DNA of 64,000 nucleotides from Dryococelus australis (taxonomy: Eukaryota; Arthropoda; Insecta; Phasmatodea; Phasmatidae): positions 66,721,760-66,785,759 of the forward strand of contig CM057005.1 in NCBI GenBank assembly GCA_029891345.1, written 5' to 3'. Shown here piece by piece: positions 50,541-61,460 of this stretch. Under the pieces are notes generated by a model. That model saw nothing but the letters and a program-made list of their open reading frames with translations. It did no database searches and was not told the DNA's origin. Numbering within the stretch: position 1 is the first letter of the stretch; the number at the start of each line of letters is the position of its first letter. The position numbers were made by a program, and so were the translations under genes.

Positions 50541-50660
50541 ACTACAAAACAGAGATAAAATAATGGTTTTCTAGGCCACGTACATTTCAAACATTTTAAT
50601 CTACAAAACAGAGCTGAAATAATGGTTTTCTAGGCCACGTACATTTCAAACATTTTACTA
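50541..50660 (+). repeat. 60-bp tandem duplication inside T1 copy B
   Basis: Two head-to-tail units carrying CTACAAAACAGAG, AAATAATGGTTTTCTAGGCC and ACGTACATTTCAAACATTTT. Copy A has the segment once (about 21815-21880), so the duplication arose in copy B. Confidence 0.85.
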
Positions 50661-51109
50661 ACAGTTTCAAAATTCGTTATTTACAATACACTCCTATCTA
50701 CTGTTTGTAATTCCTATTTGCAACTCCTGAATACATGTTGCTCTGTTACAATTCTTACTAGTTCCTCTACCATCGATGCAACTGAATTAGCTGATTCATT
50801 AAATAAATGACATTTCACCAGCTTTTGAGACAACTGGAAAAATGGTGGACAAAGCCATTCACGTGTCGATAATATAACATTTCACGCATCGAACAAATGT
50901 ATCAATATGCACGACGCAATACTAAATATTTTCTATACTTGCCCATATCGAGGTATCAAAGAATCGAATGTCCCGCCTAGTAAATATTCACTCAAAAATT
51001 TTATTCAGTATCGGAAATCAGAAAAAATCGAGGCATTTTCATAAAATCATAAAAAGGGTATGATTTCCGTACTTTATACGGAAAAAATCGTAAAAGTTGG
51101 GATGTCTGT

Positions 51110-52680
51110 ATATGTAATTAATCATGAAGCATTCTGACAAAACTGCCGCTAAAATATTTGTACAAGTATTAAATATGCATAAATGGTTCATTGCATTACA
51201 TTGCAAACATAACAACACAAGCTGTTATGTTTAGTTAGGTTGCTTTTACCAAAGATACATTTGTAACATGGTGGTAAACTAAACATCCTGTGATCCAGAG
51301 CAGTTACGCGACCATCAAAATGGCATCATGCCTGTGAACGCAAGTGATCAATGTTGTTTGATGAGCAACTTTAGTACAGATGTTCAACATTCCCAGAGTG
51401 AATATGTCTACGGTTGTGAGTGCAAGGTAGTAGCTGTATTTGTGAATTCTAATATATTTTTATTTTGTTTACGTTTGGTTGAAGCCATTTTCCAATTTTG
51501 TATAAAATATTGGTTCATCTACCAATAATTATGAGTGACCACGATGGAAAAAAAAAAGGATCATTAACATACACATTGTGCCGAAATTCTGAAAGTCTGT
51601 TCCTGACTGTTGGGAACAATCTCTCAGGGTTTAGGCTCAGCAGTGGAAGGACATGCCTGAGGAGCAGTGATGTATATTTGATAGTGTCACGATTTTGTTT
51701 TTTCAGCTGTTTGAAGCAATTTAATACGGCCTGATGCCAAAATTGTGTGTCAGGCGCATATATGTATAAACCTACACTGAACTTATGAAACAATGACCTC
51801 GGCAGGTATCCAGGTCAAAGTGTTACTGTTGCAAAATAGAGTCTTATGTATTTGTTATCAAAGTGAAGTGACACTTTAAAAATCATTCAGTGAAGTATGC
51901 TCATAGTGTGCCATGCAAAGTAATGCATAGTTAACCACTATATAGATTCTAAATTTGGGAGAGAACAGTTTCAGTAATCGCAGTGTATGATTTACAAAAA
52001 AGGGCAGCACTGATGACAGGGTTTCATGTAACAAGTTGTAGTTTGGTCTAAAAAGAAGCTATTTAAAATTAAATTACATCATTAGCATTTCATTGTTTGT
52101 GAGTAACTTCCCTACCACACTGTGGTGTGTTCAAGTAACAGATGGCAACTTTTGATATCTAAAGCTAGCGAATATTATACCCTCGCTAAACACAAAGCCA
52201 AGTATTGGCCAGATAATTAAGCAAACACAGTATAAGTCAGATATTGTTCCTGTTGGTGTGACAAGGAGAGGAGTTGCACTACTGCTCGGGCCTGAGTGCT
52301 GCTGTACCTACAAGGCAACCAGCCAGGTGGGTGGCTGTTTAACTCAAGTCCTGCAGTAACCAACTGACAAACAAGTGCTATCGTGTTATTTTGATAGTGA
52401 TGGAGTTGTGTGGACACAGCAGAGGGTTATGTGTCATTTTTAAATAAGTGCAATTGGCTTGTACACAATCAATCAGCTTATTTGTTGAGTTGTGCACTGC
52501 ACTTGTGTTAGCATCCCTACACACTTTGTAGCACCTACAGCTTACCATCCATGTACACAAGTTAATGAGACAGTTGGAAAAGGGGAAGTGGCTCACACAT
52601 CAAATAATCTGTACACACTATTGTCCCTACTACTCTATATGCCTCCAACCAAACACGTAGTACAACCAGTACCATACTAC
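51110..52680. other. Unassigned intronic sequence
   Basis: Open frames at 51328-51793 on both strands are not recognised. A GC-richer stretch near 52250-52340 is unassigned. Confidence 0.35.
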
Positions 52681-53880
52681 ATACCTGCCCACTTTTCAAA
52701 TCCTCAATCAGTAGAATATTTTGAAAAAGATGTGGCATTTTTCCAAAAACCTACAGTATAAAGAAAATTTCTTCCACACAGGCGTTTTTTATTACATGTT
52801 AATTAATCGAAGTAGAAGTTAATTTTCTTTGCCACAAAGTGAAAAATTATTGTTAAATTGTTTACTAAACTAGGCCTACTTATTAATATGTTTTCTTTTA
52901 ATTAAAAAAAACTTTGCAGCTTAATGTACAATGAGAAGTAATACTAACAGTAAACATTAACACATTACAAGCCTTTGCCTTCACAGAAACTTTCCCTTCA
53001 ATCAACTTCAGTTGTTAACACTGCAGTAGTTGTGTTGCATGTTATTTACAACACAATGTCTCACATATAATTTAAAATAACCAAACTTACATCATTTCAA
53101 ACTTTAATCCCAATTAAAACTGTTGACTGGCCATCATATACTTTTCTGACATTTCCGAATCAGGAAAAATCTCTTTGAACATAGGCCCGGCATGGTATGA
53201 TAAACTTATTGGAATATTCTGATCAACTAGAAAAGACGTGAAATAGCATTCCGCTCCTGTAATGTTATCCACATCAGAACATTGAACTGTCCAATTTCAA
53301 ATGATTAATAGCACCTTTCACATTTTAAATGTGATTTCCGCACTTCACGTGGTTGAAAACATATTTTCTGCAGTCTGTGCAATGTTTACATCGCACCTAC
53401 AAACACAGCAAAACGCGAACTTTTCTCCTTTGTTAGACTAATATACACAGAAATCCTTCAGTGTACTCATTCCAAAAATAATCAGAAAATAGGTTTTTGT
53501 GCATTTTCCACTCATTTTGCCAATTACTACGCGACACGACACTGTAAAAAAATACGCACTTTCAACACCAACATGGCCGATAAGCAAACACAAGCACTAC
53601 GTGATGCAAAGATGATACAAGTCATGAATACTTCATAGAAATAAGACTTCCGCGCTCTAACCCTTCAATCCACCAATAACATTCCGCAATTAGCTACCAG
53701 ATTCTTTGTTACAATAACATGCCTCTATCGTACTATCTATGGCGACCATAAGAAAAATACGTAAACAAAATAAGAATTTCATGAACACAAAAACCGTAAA
53801 ACTTTGGCCTTTTCCAGTAAACCTGTAAACACAATAAATTCCATACACTTTACGGGCAAACCGTAAAAGTTGTCAAGTAC
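52681..53880 (+). mobile_element. TIR element with T1-type ends (T1b), 1.2 kb
   Basis: The left end ATACCTGCCCACTTTTCAAA is followed by TCAATCAGTAG (also in T1). The right end, inward, is GTACTTGACAACTTTTACGG. The ends match the T1 termini but the interior differs, so this is a separate subfamily. Its right half (about 53400-53880) is collinear with 55035-55500. Confidence 0.6.
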
Positions 53881-54183
53881 GGTACTATAGTAGTATAGAG
53901 AAATACTAGCCCATCAAAATTCATATCTAAATAAGAAAACTTTGAACCAAAATTAGTTAATTTCAACATATGGAGGTCAGAAGTTGTTATAATAATGTTC
54001 TACAGTATTCCAGGCATATGCACTCACTAGCATAGACAACAAAATCTATAGAAAGCAAGGGTAAAGGCCTCAATTTCCTGTAGTGTCCGAGCCCCTTTCT
54101 TGGTGCAGAAACATGCAAGAACATAAAAATTAAGCTAGCAATATAAGTTATGCATGACACTTTGGCTTGTGTTGGACATTTAC

Positions 54184-54198
54184 CTGTCCAATCCATAC
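54184..54198 (-). other. Alternative 15-nt in-frame extension of FUBP exon 2
   Basis: The segment between two potential 5' splice sites encodes GMDWT in the exon 2 frame. Use of the distal donor (CAG/GTAAATG) would insert these five residues between EDGS and the EPEAKK of exon 3. Both donors follow CAG. This is a reading of splice-site sequence only; no transcript evidence is available. Confidence 0.5.
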
Positions 54199-54286
54199 CT
54201 GAGCCGTCTTCTAAAGGCCTCTTCTGACCACCAGCGTCACCGGCTGCTGCTGCTGCTGCTCCACCCGGGTTGATTTTTGCTGCAAT
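54199..54286 (-). CDS. FUBP/KSRP-family protein, coding exon 2
   Basis: Encodes residues 29-57 plus the first base of codon 58. It begins IAAKINPGG, continues with six alanines (a GCT/GCA-type repeat at about 54244-54261), then GDAGGQKRPLEDGS. The GGQKRPLEDG block is a family hallmark upstream of KH1 (FUBP1 has GGQKRPLEDG, KHSRP GGQKRQLEDG). The acceptor is GCGCAG before ATTGCA. Two donors are possible: CAG/GTATGG after base 54199, and CAG/GTAAAT after base 54184. Both give the same phase, so the second adds five residues (GMDWT). The shorter form matches the spacing I recall for relatives (EDG followed within a few residues by KK), so it is used here, although the downstream donor looks nearer consensus. 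The intron before is 6,965 bp and the one after 42,544 bp. Confidence 0.88.
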
Positions 54287-54836
54287 CTGCGCACAATTAC
54301 GTTCACGTGAAAGTAATGCGCAAATTGTGTTGTGGCTACAGTTACAGACCAACTTTAACACAAGCCATACACTGTTTCACCAAACGTAGCCAACTACGGG
54401 TTATCTATTGTAAGGAGAGACTAGTGCCATAAAAACTAAAAAATAACTAAAATGCTCCTGTACAGTTCCTGCATAATACATGTACGAGAACATTTTGCAA
54501 TTTAGCCTATCTACATCTAGACCTACTTGTCAACTGTTTGCTTGATCAAACCAAAGATGCTTTGCTACTTTAAACAATAATTCTACGTACATACCTAGTA
54601 AATAATTTCATATTACCACAGCCCACAAAAAAATTGGTGTCTAAAATTATAATCCTGTAATGTTAAGACCCTCCAGCAATTCCTAGGTAGTACTAATAAA
54701 GTCCTACATTTTGCCCTGGAAGAGGAATTTCAACGTAGCTATTTCCAGATTTTCCATGTCTATGGTATGTGCACCTTGCTGTACATCAATGTTTTATTTA
54801 ACTAAAAATTACCAAAGATATGATAAACCAATCACC

Positions 54837-54912
54837 TAGACCAAGGATGGAGATACTTTTTCGCACGAGGACTAAATCAAGATCTCAAGTTCAAGCCGCA
54901 TGCCACACTACT
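54837..54912 (+). mobile_element. hAT-like terminal sequence
   Basis: TAGACCAAGGATGGAGATAC, then TTTTTCGCACGAGGACTAAA and AAGCCGCATGCC, resembles hAT ends of the CAGGGGTGGGCAAACTTTTT...GCGGGCCGCA type. No opposite end was identified. Confidence 0.4.
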
Positions 54913-55034
54913 AATTTTTATTGTAGAATTAATAACTTCAAAATACCACCATCCTTACAGAATGTATTTAAGTTGGTGAAAATGTCAAAAATGAGGAAAA
55001 ACTTTAGTGCTGCTTTGTTCAATGTCGCCTAATG

Positions 55035-55500
55035 TAGGTAAAAACTGAATTCACTTCTCACATGATTAGAAAGAAAAGTTCCAAAATAATCATAAAATTG
55101 GTTTTCTTACATTTTCCACTCATTTCGAAAATTACTATGCAACACAATGTAAGAAATATGGAAATACAACAAGAAAATGATTGACCAGTAAACACAAGCA
55201 CTGTGCAATGCAAAGATGCCGAGATACGAGCATTGAACACTTCATAAAAACACAACTTTAGCGCTGTCTACAACTTCAATCAGCCAATAACATTCCGCGA
55301 TTAGCTACCAGATTCTTTGCTACAGTGATGCGTCTATCGTGCTATCTATGGCGATCATAAGAAAAATTCGTAAACAAACAAAATTCTATGAACTTAAAAT
55401 GAACACAAAAACATTAAAACTTTAGCCTTTTTCCGTAAACCCGTAAACACACTATAAAATCCATACATTTTACGAACAAACCGTAAAAGTTGGCAGGTAC
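55035..55500 (+). mobile_element. T1b element, right-half copy
   Basis: Collinear with 53400-53880, including CATTTTCCACTCATTT, CAATAACATTCCGC, TTAGCTACCAGATTCTTTG, CTATCTATGGCGA and the terminal ACCGTAAAAGTTGGCAGGTAC. No left end was found for this copy. Confidence 0.6.
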
Positions 55501-57942
55501 GAATACGCATATAGTCATTTTTGTAGGCAATGCTTATCCCAAGGTTCATCAAAAACTACATCTAACCTGTTAAAGCATCCAAAAAAGTTGAACTCCGAAC
55601 CAGGACAAAATATGCCCTGTAATGTAGACGTAAACAAATCTGTTGACTTGAAGTTCGCAACTTTCTCCAAGCACATCAACAGTTTCAAACAAACCTAGGT
55701 TTAAATAAATGAATTAATCTGGAAATTTAAAAGAAATTGTTTGGACTTGGAACATATGCAATTATTTTCATCAAAGTTGTACAGTCGCTATTGACCGTCT
55801 AAAGGGCCAATATAGGTACCCAGTACAATTGTATTTCCACTAAAGAATATTGGTTCTATATTTAGTTGTCATTGTCTTGTTTTGTGTTCAGTACTAATTG
55901 TTTATTTTTGCAAAAATAAAGTGTGAAGAAAAGTAAGGGCCTAATTGATTTTACTGATTAAATGTTATATTTGAAATATGACGATTACTTTTCCTCCTTA
56001 AATTACTTAATATCTTCTATTTTAGTAGATCCTACACTGAAAAATAGAACCGAATAATAATTAGAGGAACCAATTGCAAGAATAATCTTAAGATCCACGT
56101 GGGACATAAAAAATACTTTGTCATGTATTATCCATATTTTGTTTTAAACAGCTTTTACACCTTGGAATTGCATACAACAGGTTCAAGGGACTGCAAAATC
56201 ACTTTTCAACAAGTACTTTGCTATAACCAACCTTTTACTAACAGGTTGCACATTATTTCTTTCTTTTTAAAAGTGAGAAATAAATAAGCATAGATATTAT
56301 AAAAAAGACAAAGCACCCCAATTGAATGAAACAACATGAGTCAACAAAAAACACTGAAGAAATATTGAACTCACTGCAACAATAAAACATAAGAAATAAT
56401 TTTTCTCAGGTGCAAAATTGATTTCGTGGACAGATGGTAAGTACAGTAGACAATGTAATGGTACAGATTTGCTCTGTTTACTATTGCATGATGGTTACCC
56501 TGATATCAATATTTTTATTTGTCATGTATCAGATGTTTTTTAAATTTTAATATATAATTTTTCATTGTTTGTAGAACATACAAATAAGTTAGATGACTTG
56601 TTCATTTCAATACCATTCGGTATAATATATTATTCTTTATGTATGTTTTGTGCAGTTTATTTTACAAGGAATAATCATAAAAAAATGTGTTAATCTGTGA
56701 CAAGGAAATCAGGTGATAGGACAATCGCTTTGAAGAGAAAGGGATTTTTTTTCTGACATGGCAGTTCATTACAAGCTACAATGAACCAGGAAGCGGTTGT
56801 GTGAAAATGTCCATTTCGCATTACAACCTGCGCCATGTGGGGTGATTACCATACGAGGAGAGGCTCCATGACTTCAGGACCTACAGCTGTTTGGAGTTTT
56901 GTGCGGAGATGACCAATATCTGCCGCTAAAGTTGTGAGACCGATCTTGGAACGATGCCCTGACTTCAAGTAAATCTAACCTGGTTTTAATATCATATCCA
57001 TGCAGGATCTTACGTGAGAGATGTTTTATTTGTGAAGATTACAGAAATGTTAATTGGAATAGTAGAATTGTACCATATGTAGTTTAATTTTCTACATGTA
57101 ACTAATTTGGCTTACTTCTTAAAACACCCAGAAGTCTCGAGGAGACTAGTTGCATAAAAAGTTTAACTCTGTTATGTCAACGTGTGAATACAGTAGCTAC
57201 AAAAATTGTATTTAACAGAATTCCAAGAAATACCAGTAAAATCAATCAGTACTCACGTAGTTCCTATTGCCGTTACACGTTTTGAGACAATCATTATCAA
57301 ACTATAGTTGAGTGTATGTCGTAAACTCGCATCAAATTACTTTTTTTGACAGCAGTTGTTCTTAATAGTGTTTAAGTATTAATTTTTTTTTATATATTAA
57401 AATAAGTATTATTTTTGACGATATGTGAGGGATCAGAGTCTTCTTTGTCTTCTCTCTCCTATTCTCAATTAAAGTGTTAAAACATGTAAAATGCTAATTC
57501 TTACTCCGTGTAGAGTAGAAAATGTTTGAAAGGGTTATTCATTGTTATGTTAATTTGTGATGTGTCTCAACACACAACTATTCCATTCTCTTATTCTAAT
57601 TAATTTTCATGTGGTAGATTTTAAACCAATCTTCATTATTGGTCTTTATCTGAGAATAAAAGACTGGTGCCTGGATGTGGTAATTTTTAAATTAGGAAAA
57701 TAAGACATTTTCCTACCCACTTTTATAATTTAGTAATCTGCAGTAATTTCCCCTACAACACTATTGAGACTTCATAATGTGTTTCCAGATTCTTAATAAA
57801 TGCATACTTGTGCATACTTCTCCCTGGAAGTGACATCACCATGTATATATCAGCCGAGTATACTTGTGTATTTACAACAGTCAGCATATTGTATTTAAGG
57901 TGTAAAAAATTAACATGTACATTTTACAAAATGGTATTCTGT
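55501..57942. other. Unassigned intron 1-side sequence
   Basis: AT-rich. A GC-richer stretch at 56780-56960 has short broken coding-like frames without recognised domains. Confidence 0.35.
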
Positions 57943-59083
57943 TAAAAACATGCCTAGTGTATTTTATAAATAGTTTTATTTGTTTTAAAGAAACATATGA
58001 TTTATGCATTCATGCATGTGTTTTGGAGGTAAAAACCAGCATGGCACAGATGGTCATTTTGAATTTTTGCTATCATACGCTAGATACAAAATACATCTCA
58101 TGAAAGGCGTTAAATTAAAGTCTCTCACAACCCCATCCAATCCACTGGCAATAAAATTAATGGAGCCCCATAAGCATGACTTTGCCATAAAAAAAAAAGG
58201 TAGGTTGAAACAGTAACCCATACCGATCACAGTATTTGTTTACATTCACTGTTTTCTTCAGACAGAGCAGCTGTTTCACAAGGGTACATTGTGGCCAAGT
58301 TTCTAGAACTGTCAACATTTAGTGAACTAATGTTAGGTATTCTGAATGCAATTACATATTTCAATTTTTGATGTGCCATTTGTATTTACAACCAGTACTT
58401 TATATTTATATTTCATGTTTTGTGTGTGTACAGCCTGTGAAAATGACAAAACAAACAGAATAATAAATTTATCTTACTAAAGGTAGCGGAAGATTTGCTA
58501 TTGTTATTCTTCATCCAGCTATAAACAATTCCCACATCTCCTCTATCTGACTTAACCCACAAAAAATAAAATATAATGCTTGTTTTTCTAAATAAAAATT
58601 TGTAAGCTTTCTTAGTTTGAAAATTGACATGTCAGTATATGCACATTGTTGATATCAAAGTTTTAAACGTCATTTTAAAATTGAAATCATAGCAGAATAA
58701 AGAATTTGTATATTACAAAGCAAATTTTTAATACTTTTATGGTAAGCATATTAATACTAAAAATGTGAATAAATAGGTCATGCAAGTTATCTTAAATTAA
58801 TGTATATTTCAGCCAAGGCAAGGAATAAGAATATTTTTGCTTTGCAATGTCCTCTAAGCGAAAACATTTCCATCATGTATAAATCTTCTCTATGGGAAAT
58901 CATAGTTTCTGGTCTGTTCCATTATATTAAATTTTCATGGTTAAATTATGGAAACGTTATTACATGAAATTAAATGTGAATGTTAAGAAAATTAGTTTGT
59001 GGAATTGCAGCAGGCAGTTTACATGCGTTTTAATAGTTTTTATCCATTTTACAAATTGAAAACATTAAAAGTTGGCAAGTCTA
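57943..59083. mobile_element. TIR family T1, copy C, rearranged
   Basis: Positions 57943-58094 match the middle of T1 in plus orientation (AACATGCCTAGTGTATTTTA to CGCTAGATACAAAATAC). Positions 58095-59083 match the left part of T1 in minus orientation, starting at the coding segment (ATGAAAGGCGTTAAATTAAA) and ending with the left terminus, inverted, at 59083 (GTTGGCAAGTCTA). The two pieces meet head-to-head, so this copy has an internal inversion or is a two-part insertion. A small related fragment lies at about 60275-60345. Confidence 0.6.
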
Positions 59084-59099
59084 GATAAGAAGCTTATTT

Positions 59100-59770
59100 A
59101 TTAACCTTGGAAAAGCTCAGATTGGGCTACAAGGAAGTGGACAATTACCAAAAGACAAATTCGCCGAACTCCTATCCGAAGTGTGGAGGGAATCGATGTC
59201 AGTTGGAAATATAAAAGTTGGCTTCATCACAACTGGAATTTTTTTCCTTTAACTTGATGACAAAGTTTCCAGAGGATGCATTTGATCCTTTACATTTGGC
59301 TAAATACAGGGAGGGTCAAACAAGTGACCTGTAAAAGAGCACTACAGAGACAAGCTTCAGAAGCTTTCAATATGCAAACAACTCCATTATCAGATCAAAC
59401 ACCATTCAATCCTCGGGTTCACAGGTTTCATCCCAGTGTATTTCCTTGCAAGCAAGTAATCTAGACTAAACACATCACACAACCATTCCTCTTGAATCAG
59501 CAACAGAATGCAGCAGAGAAACAAGAAGCTTCCTTCTAATATTTTCAGAACTCCTTGACTATCCATGTGCATGCCAGAATGAAATGCAGAAAAAGTCCAA
59601 AGATGGTGAAGATGCTAGGCCCACCCCGAGACTGAAACAAATGATGTATGGAGAGGTCCTGCATAAGAAGTTCTACTTAAATGAAGAGAAAAGGGCAAAA
59701 AATAACTTACAAAGGAAAACCCAAAATAACAGTTTGAAGAAAAGTGGTCACTGCCCTAGCTGACCTGAAC
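59100..59770 (+). pseudogene. pogo/Tigger/Jerky-type transposase C-terminal relic
   Basis: Frames on the plus strand read GSGQLPKDKFAELLSEVWRE, then GNIKVGFITTGIFPL and FPEDAFDPLHLAKYREG. This is the post-DDE 'F..LL..VW.......NI..GF..TGIFPFN...FP..AFDP' region of pogo-class transposases. The tail near 59600-59700 (PRLKQMMYGEVLHKKFY, NEEKRAKNN) fits their basic C-terminus. At least two frame changes or stops interrupt it, and the DDE core and DNA-binding part are absent. It begins only about 17 bp after the terminus of T1 copy C at 59083. A dead, 5'-truncated DNA transposon. Confidence 0.7.
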
Positions 59771-59774
59771 AATA

Positions 59775-61251
59775 AATAATACACAATAAACAAAAGAGTT
59801 CTAAAATTTTAAAAACAAGGTTATTCTTCGATTTACAAAACTAAATAAGTTCAAACTTCTGAATCCTGATCAAAATGTAATGATAGCTTGTGATAACTTA
59901 AAAAAATTCTGAGCTTATCAAGTTAAGTATTAAAGTATACTCAACTATGTGTACCATCATACGATGGCAGACAAACATGTTCAAAGACTGTCATTGGAAC
60001 ATGTCACAAGTGAATAGGAATTGCAAACAGTAAAAAATCATGTTTTGTAGGTCTAAATGATTATTTTGGAAATTATTAGAATATTTTTAATATGCGTGCC
60101 CCCAAAAAAACACGTTTAAATCTGTATTGAAGTGAAAAAATATTGTTAATTTTGCACAACAAAAGAGTGCAAGGTTAATTAATTTGGCTATAAAGATTTA
60201 CATAGTGTGCATTACTTGTCTCAGTACCAACAGCAACATATAAATAAGTTAGACTGGTGAGCTAAATCATATCATTTGTTTACATTGTTTATATTGACAA
60301 AATAGCTGTGACGAAAGGATACATTGTGGCTGAGGTACTTTTTTTTCAAAATTTAAAATGCTTATGTGAAATGGGGTATCAGGTCAACCAACCATTTGTG
60401 TGGAATGCGATGGAGGAATTGTTATCTGTGAGAGGGGTTCAGGAAGGGAGTGAAAAAGGAGTTGGTTGGGAGGAGAGGTGATAGTTCGCCACCTAGCAGT
60501 AGCCCAATTGCGAGTGTATGTATTTATTTATATATAAAGCCAAACAGGGAATGCGATAACAATGTGTATTTTGCATTTTTCTATTAGAAAGAAAACTACT
60601 TAAACATTAAATTAGCAGCGAAAATGAAAAAAAATATTAAACGCACATGTCAAAACGAAAACTAACACCACGCCAATGTTATATTCTCGCTAATACCGTC
60701 GCCCAAAAAGACATGAAAACCCTTGCAACGTCAACTAATATTTCCCGTTGCGACTGAACATTACCCTCGATGCAAACCAACCACGTAAATGCAACAGAGT
60801 GCTGGTTTACTTCCTGTTAAAACAGGCGCAAGAAACTTTCAACACGTAAAGTGTAACGAAAATACCTAATGAACGTGTAAAACTATCAAACCCAAAAGTT
60901 GGCATTAAACTCAGCTACATACCCATACAATATACAAAGGAAGTGCATAACCACGCCATTATCTACCTACACGCCACCATTGCTTTTTAGCACAGTCTCC
61001 ATCTTGAATGAAGAGCCGGTCAAGGTCGGACGTTTGTTCCATACGGGTAAAATAACTGCAGATACTTAAACATATCATCACACATAGCGTGATTTAACAT
61101 GCAAATAATACACACATATTAATTAAAAGTCATCGAAGGTCTACAGTCAAAACAAGCAACGTGCACTACTCATGCAATCACCGCCGCGAGAACGTGCATG
61201 CTCGCGTCAAACAAACGAACTAAACAAAAACCACGTTGCATTAAAATTTAC
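59775..61251. other. Unassigned 5' part of intron 1
   Basis: Includes a short T1-related fragment at about 60275-60345 (TTTGTTTACATT, GGATACATTGTGGC). Composition becomes GC/CpG-richer toward exon 1 from about 60980. Confidence 0.35.
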
Positions 61252-61335
61252 CTGTCTGGCACGCTGAAGTGCGGCAGCAAATGCAGAACTTTGACTAAAA
61301 TTCGTAGGCGGAGCAACCGCTGAATAATCACTCAT
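61252..61335 (-). CDS. FUBP/KSRP-family (Psi-like) protein, coding exon 1
   Basis: First coding exon, 28 codons, starting MSDYSAVAPP and ending AFAAALQRARQ. FUBP-family proteins bind single-stranded DNA and RNA through KH domains and act in the nucleus in transcription and splicing; the Drosophila member is Psi. The start resembles vertebrate KHSRP (MSDYST) and FUBP1 (MADYST), and the ALQRARQ segment is the conserved N-terminal helix, which runs directly into IAAKI of exon 2. The exon ends in phase 0 at CAG, followed by a GTAAAT donor (gta at 61251-61249). I chose the ATG at 61335-61333 because the family starts here, but the same frame stays open upstream to an ATG at 61449, giving a possible 38-residue extension. 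No neighbouring gene is visible. The family call is strong; FUBP1-like versus KHSRP-like is not resolved. Confidence 0.9.
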
Positions 61336-61460
61336 GATGGAACATGAAGCAAGTGTGCGTAAAATGGCGCTCTTGCTTCCCTGTTCGTTCTTCTTCGTTC
61401 TACTTCCTAATGTAACCACCAGAGGCGCAAAACACAACGCGGGAAACAAGGTGTGATGTC
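61336..61460 (-). promoter_or_regulatory. 5' UTR/promoter-proximal region of the FUBP-family gene
   Basis: The 125 bp before the ATG is richer in G+C and CpG than the rest of the window. It has AAAATGGCGC at 61361-61370 on the plus strand, a YY1/Pho-type core (AANATGGCG) 26-35 bp before the start codon, a position typical of sites at housekeeping-gene starts. GGAAGT (ETS-type core) occurs further up on the gene strand. No TATA box is evident at the expected spacing. The transcription start is inferred, not seen. Confidence 0.4.

Larger units (their letters stand above)
49077..51108 (+). mobile_element. TIR family T1, copy B (about 2.03 kb)
   Basis: The left end reads TAGACTTGCCAACTTTTAAA and the right end, inward, CAGACATCCCAACTTTTACG. 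It is collinear with copy A. The minus-strand frame 49942-49728 is the least broken version of the family's coding exon. It contains a private tandem duplication at about 50541-50660. A clear target duplication was not found. Confidence 0.65.
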
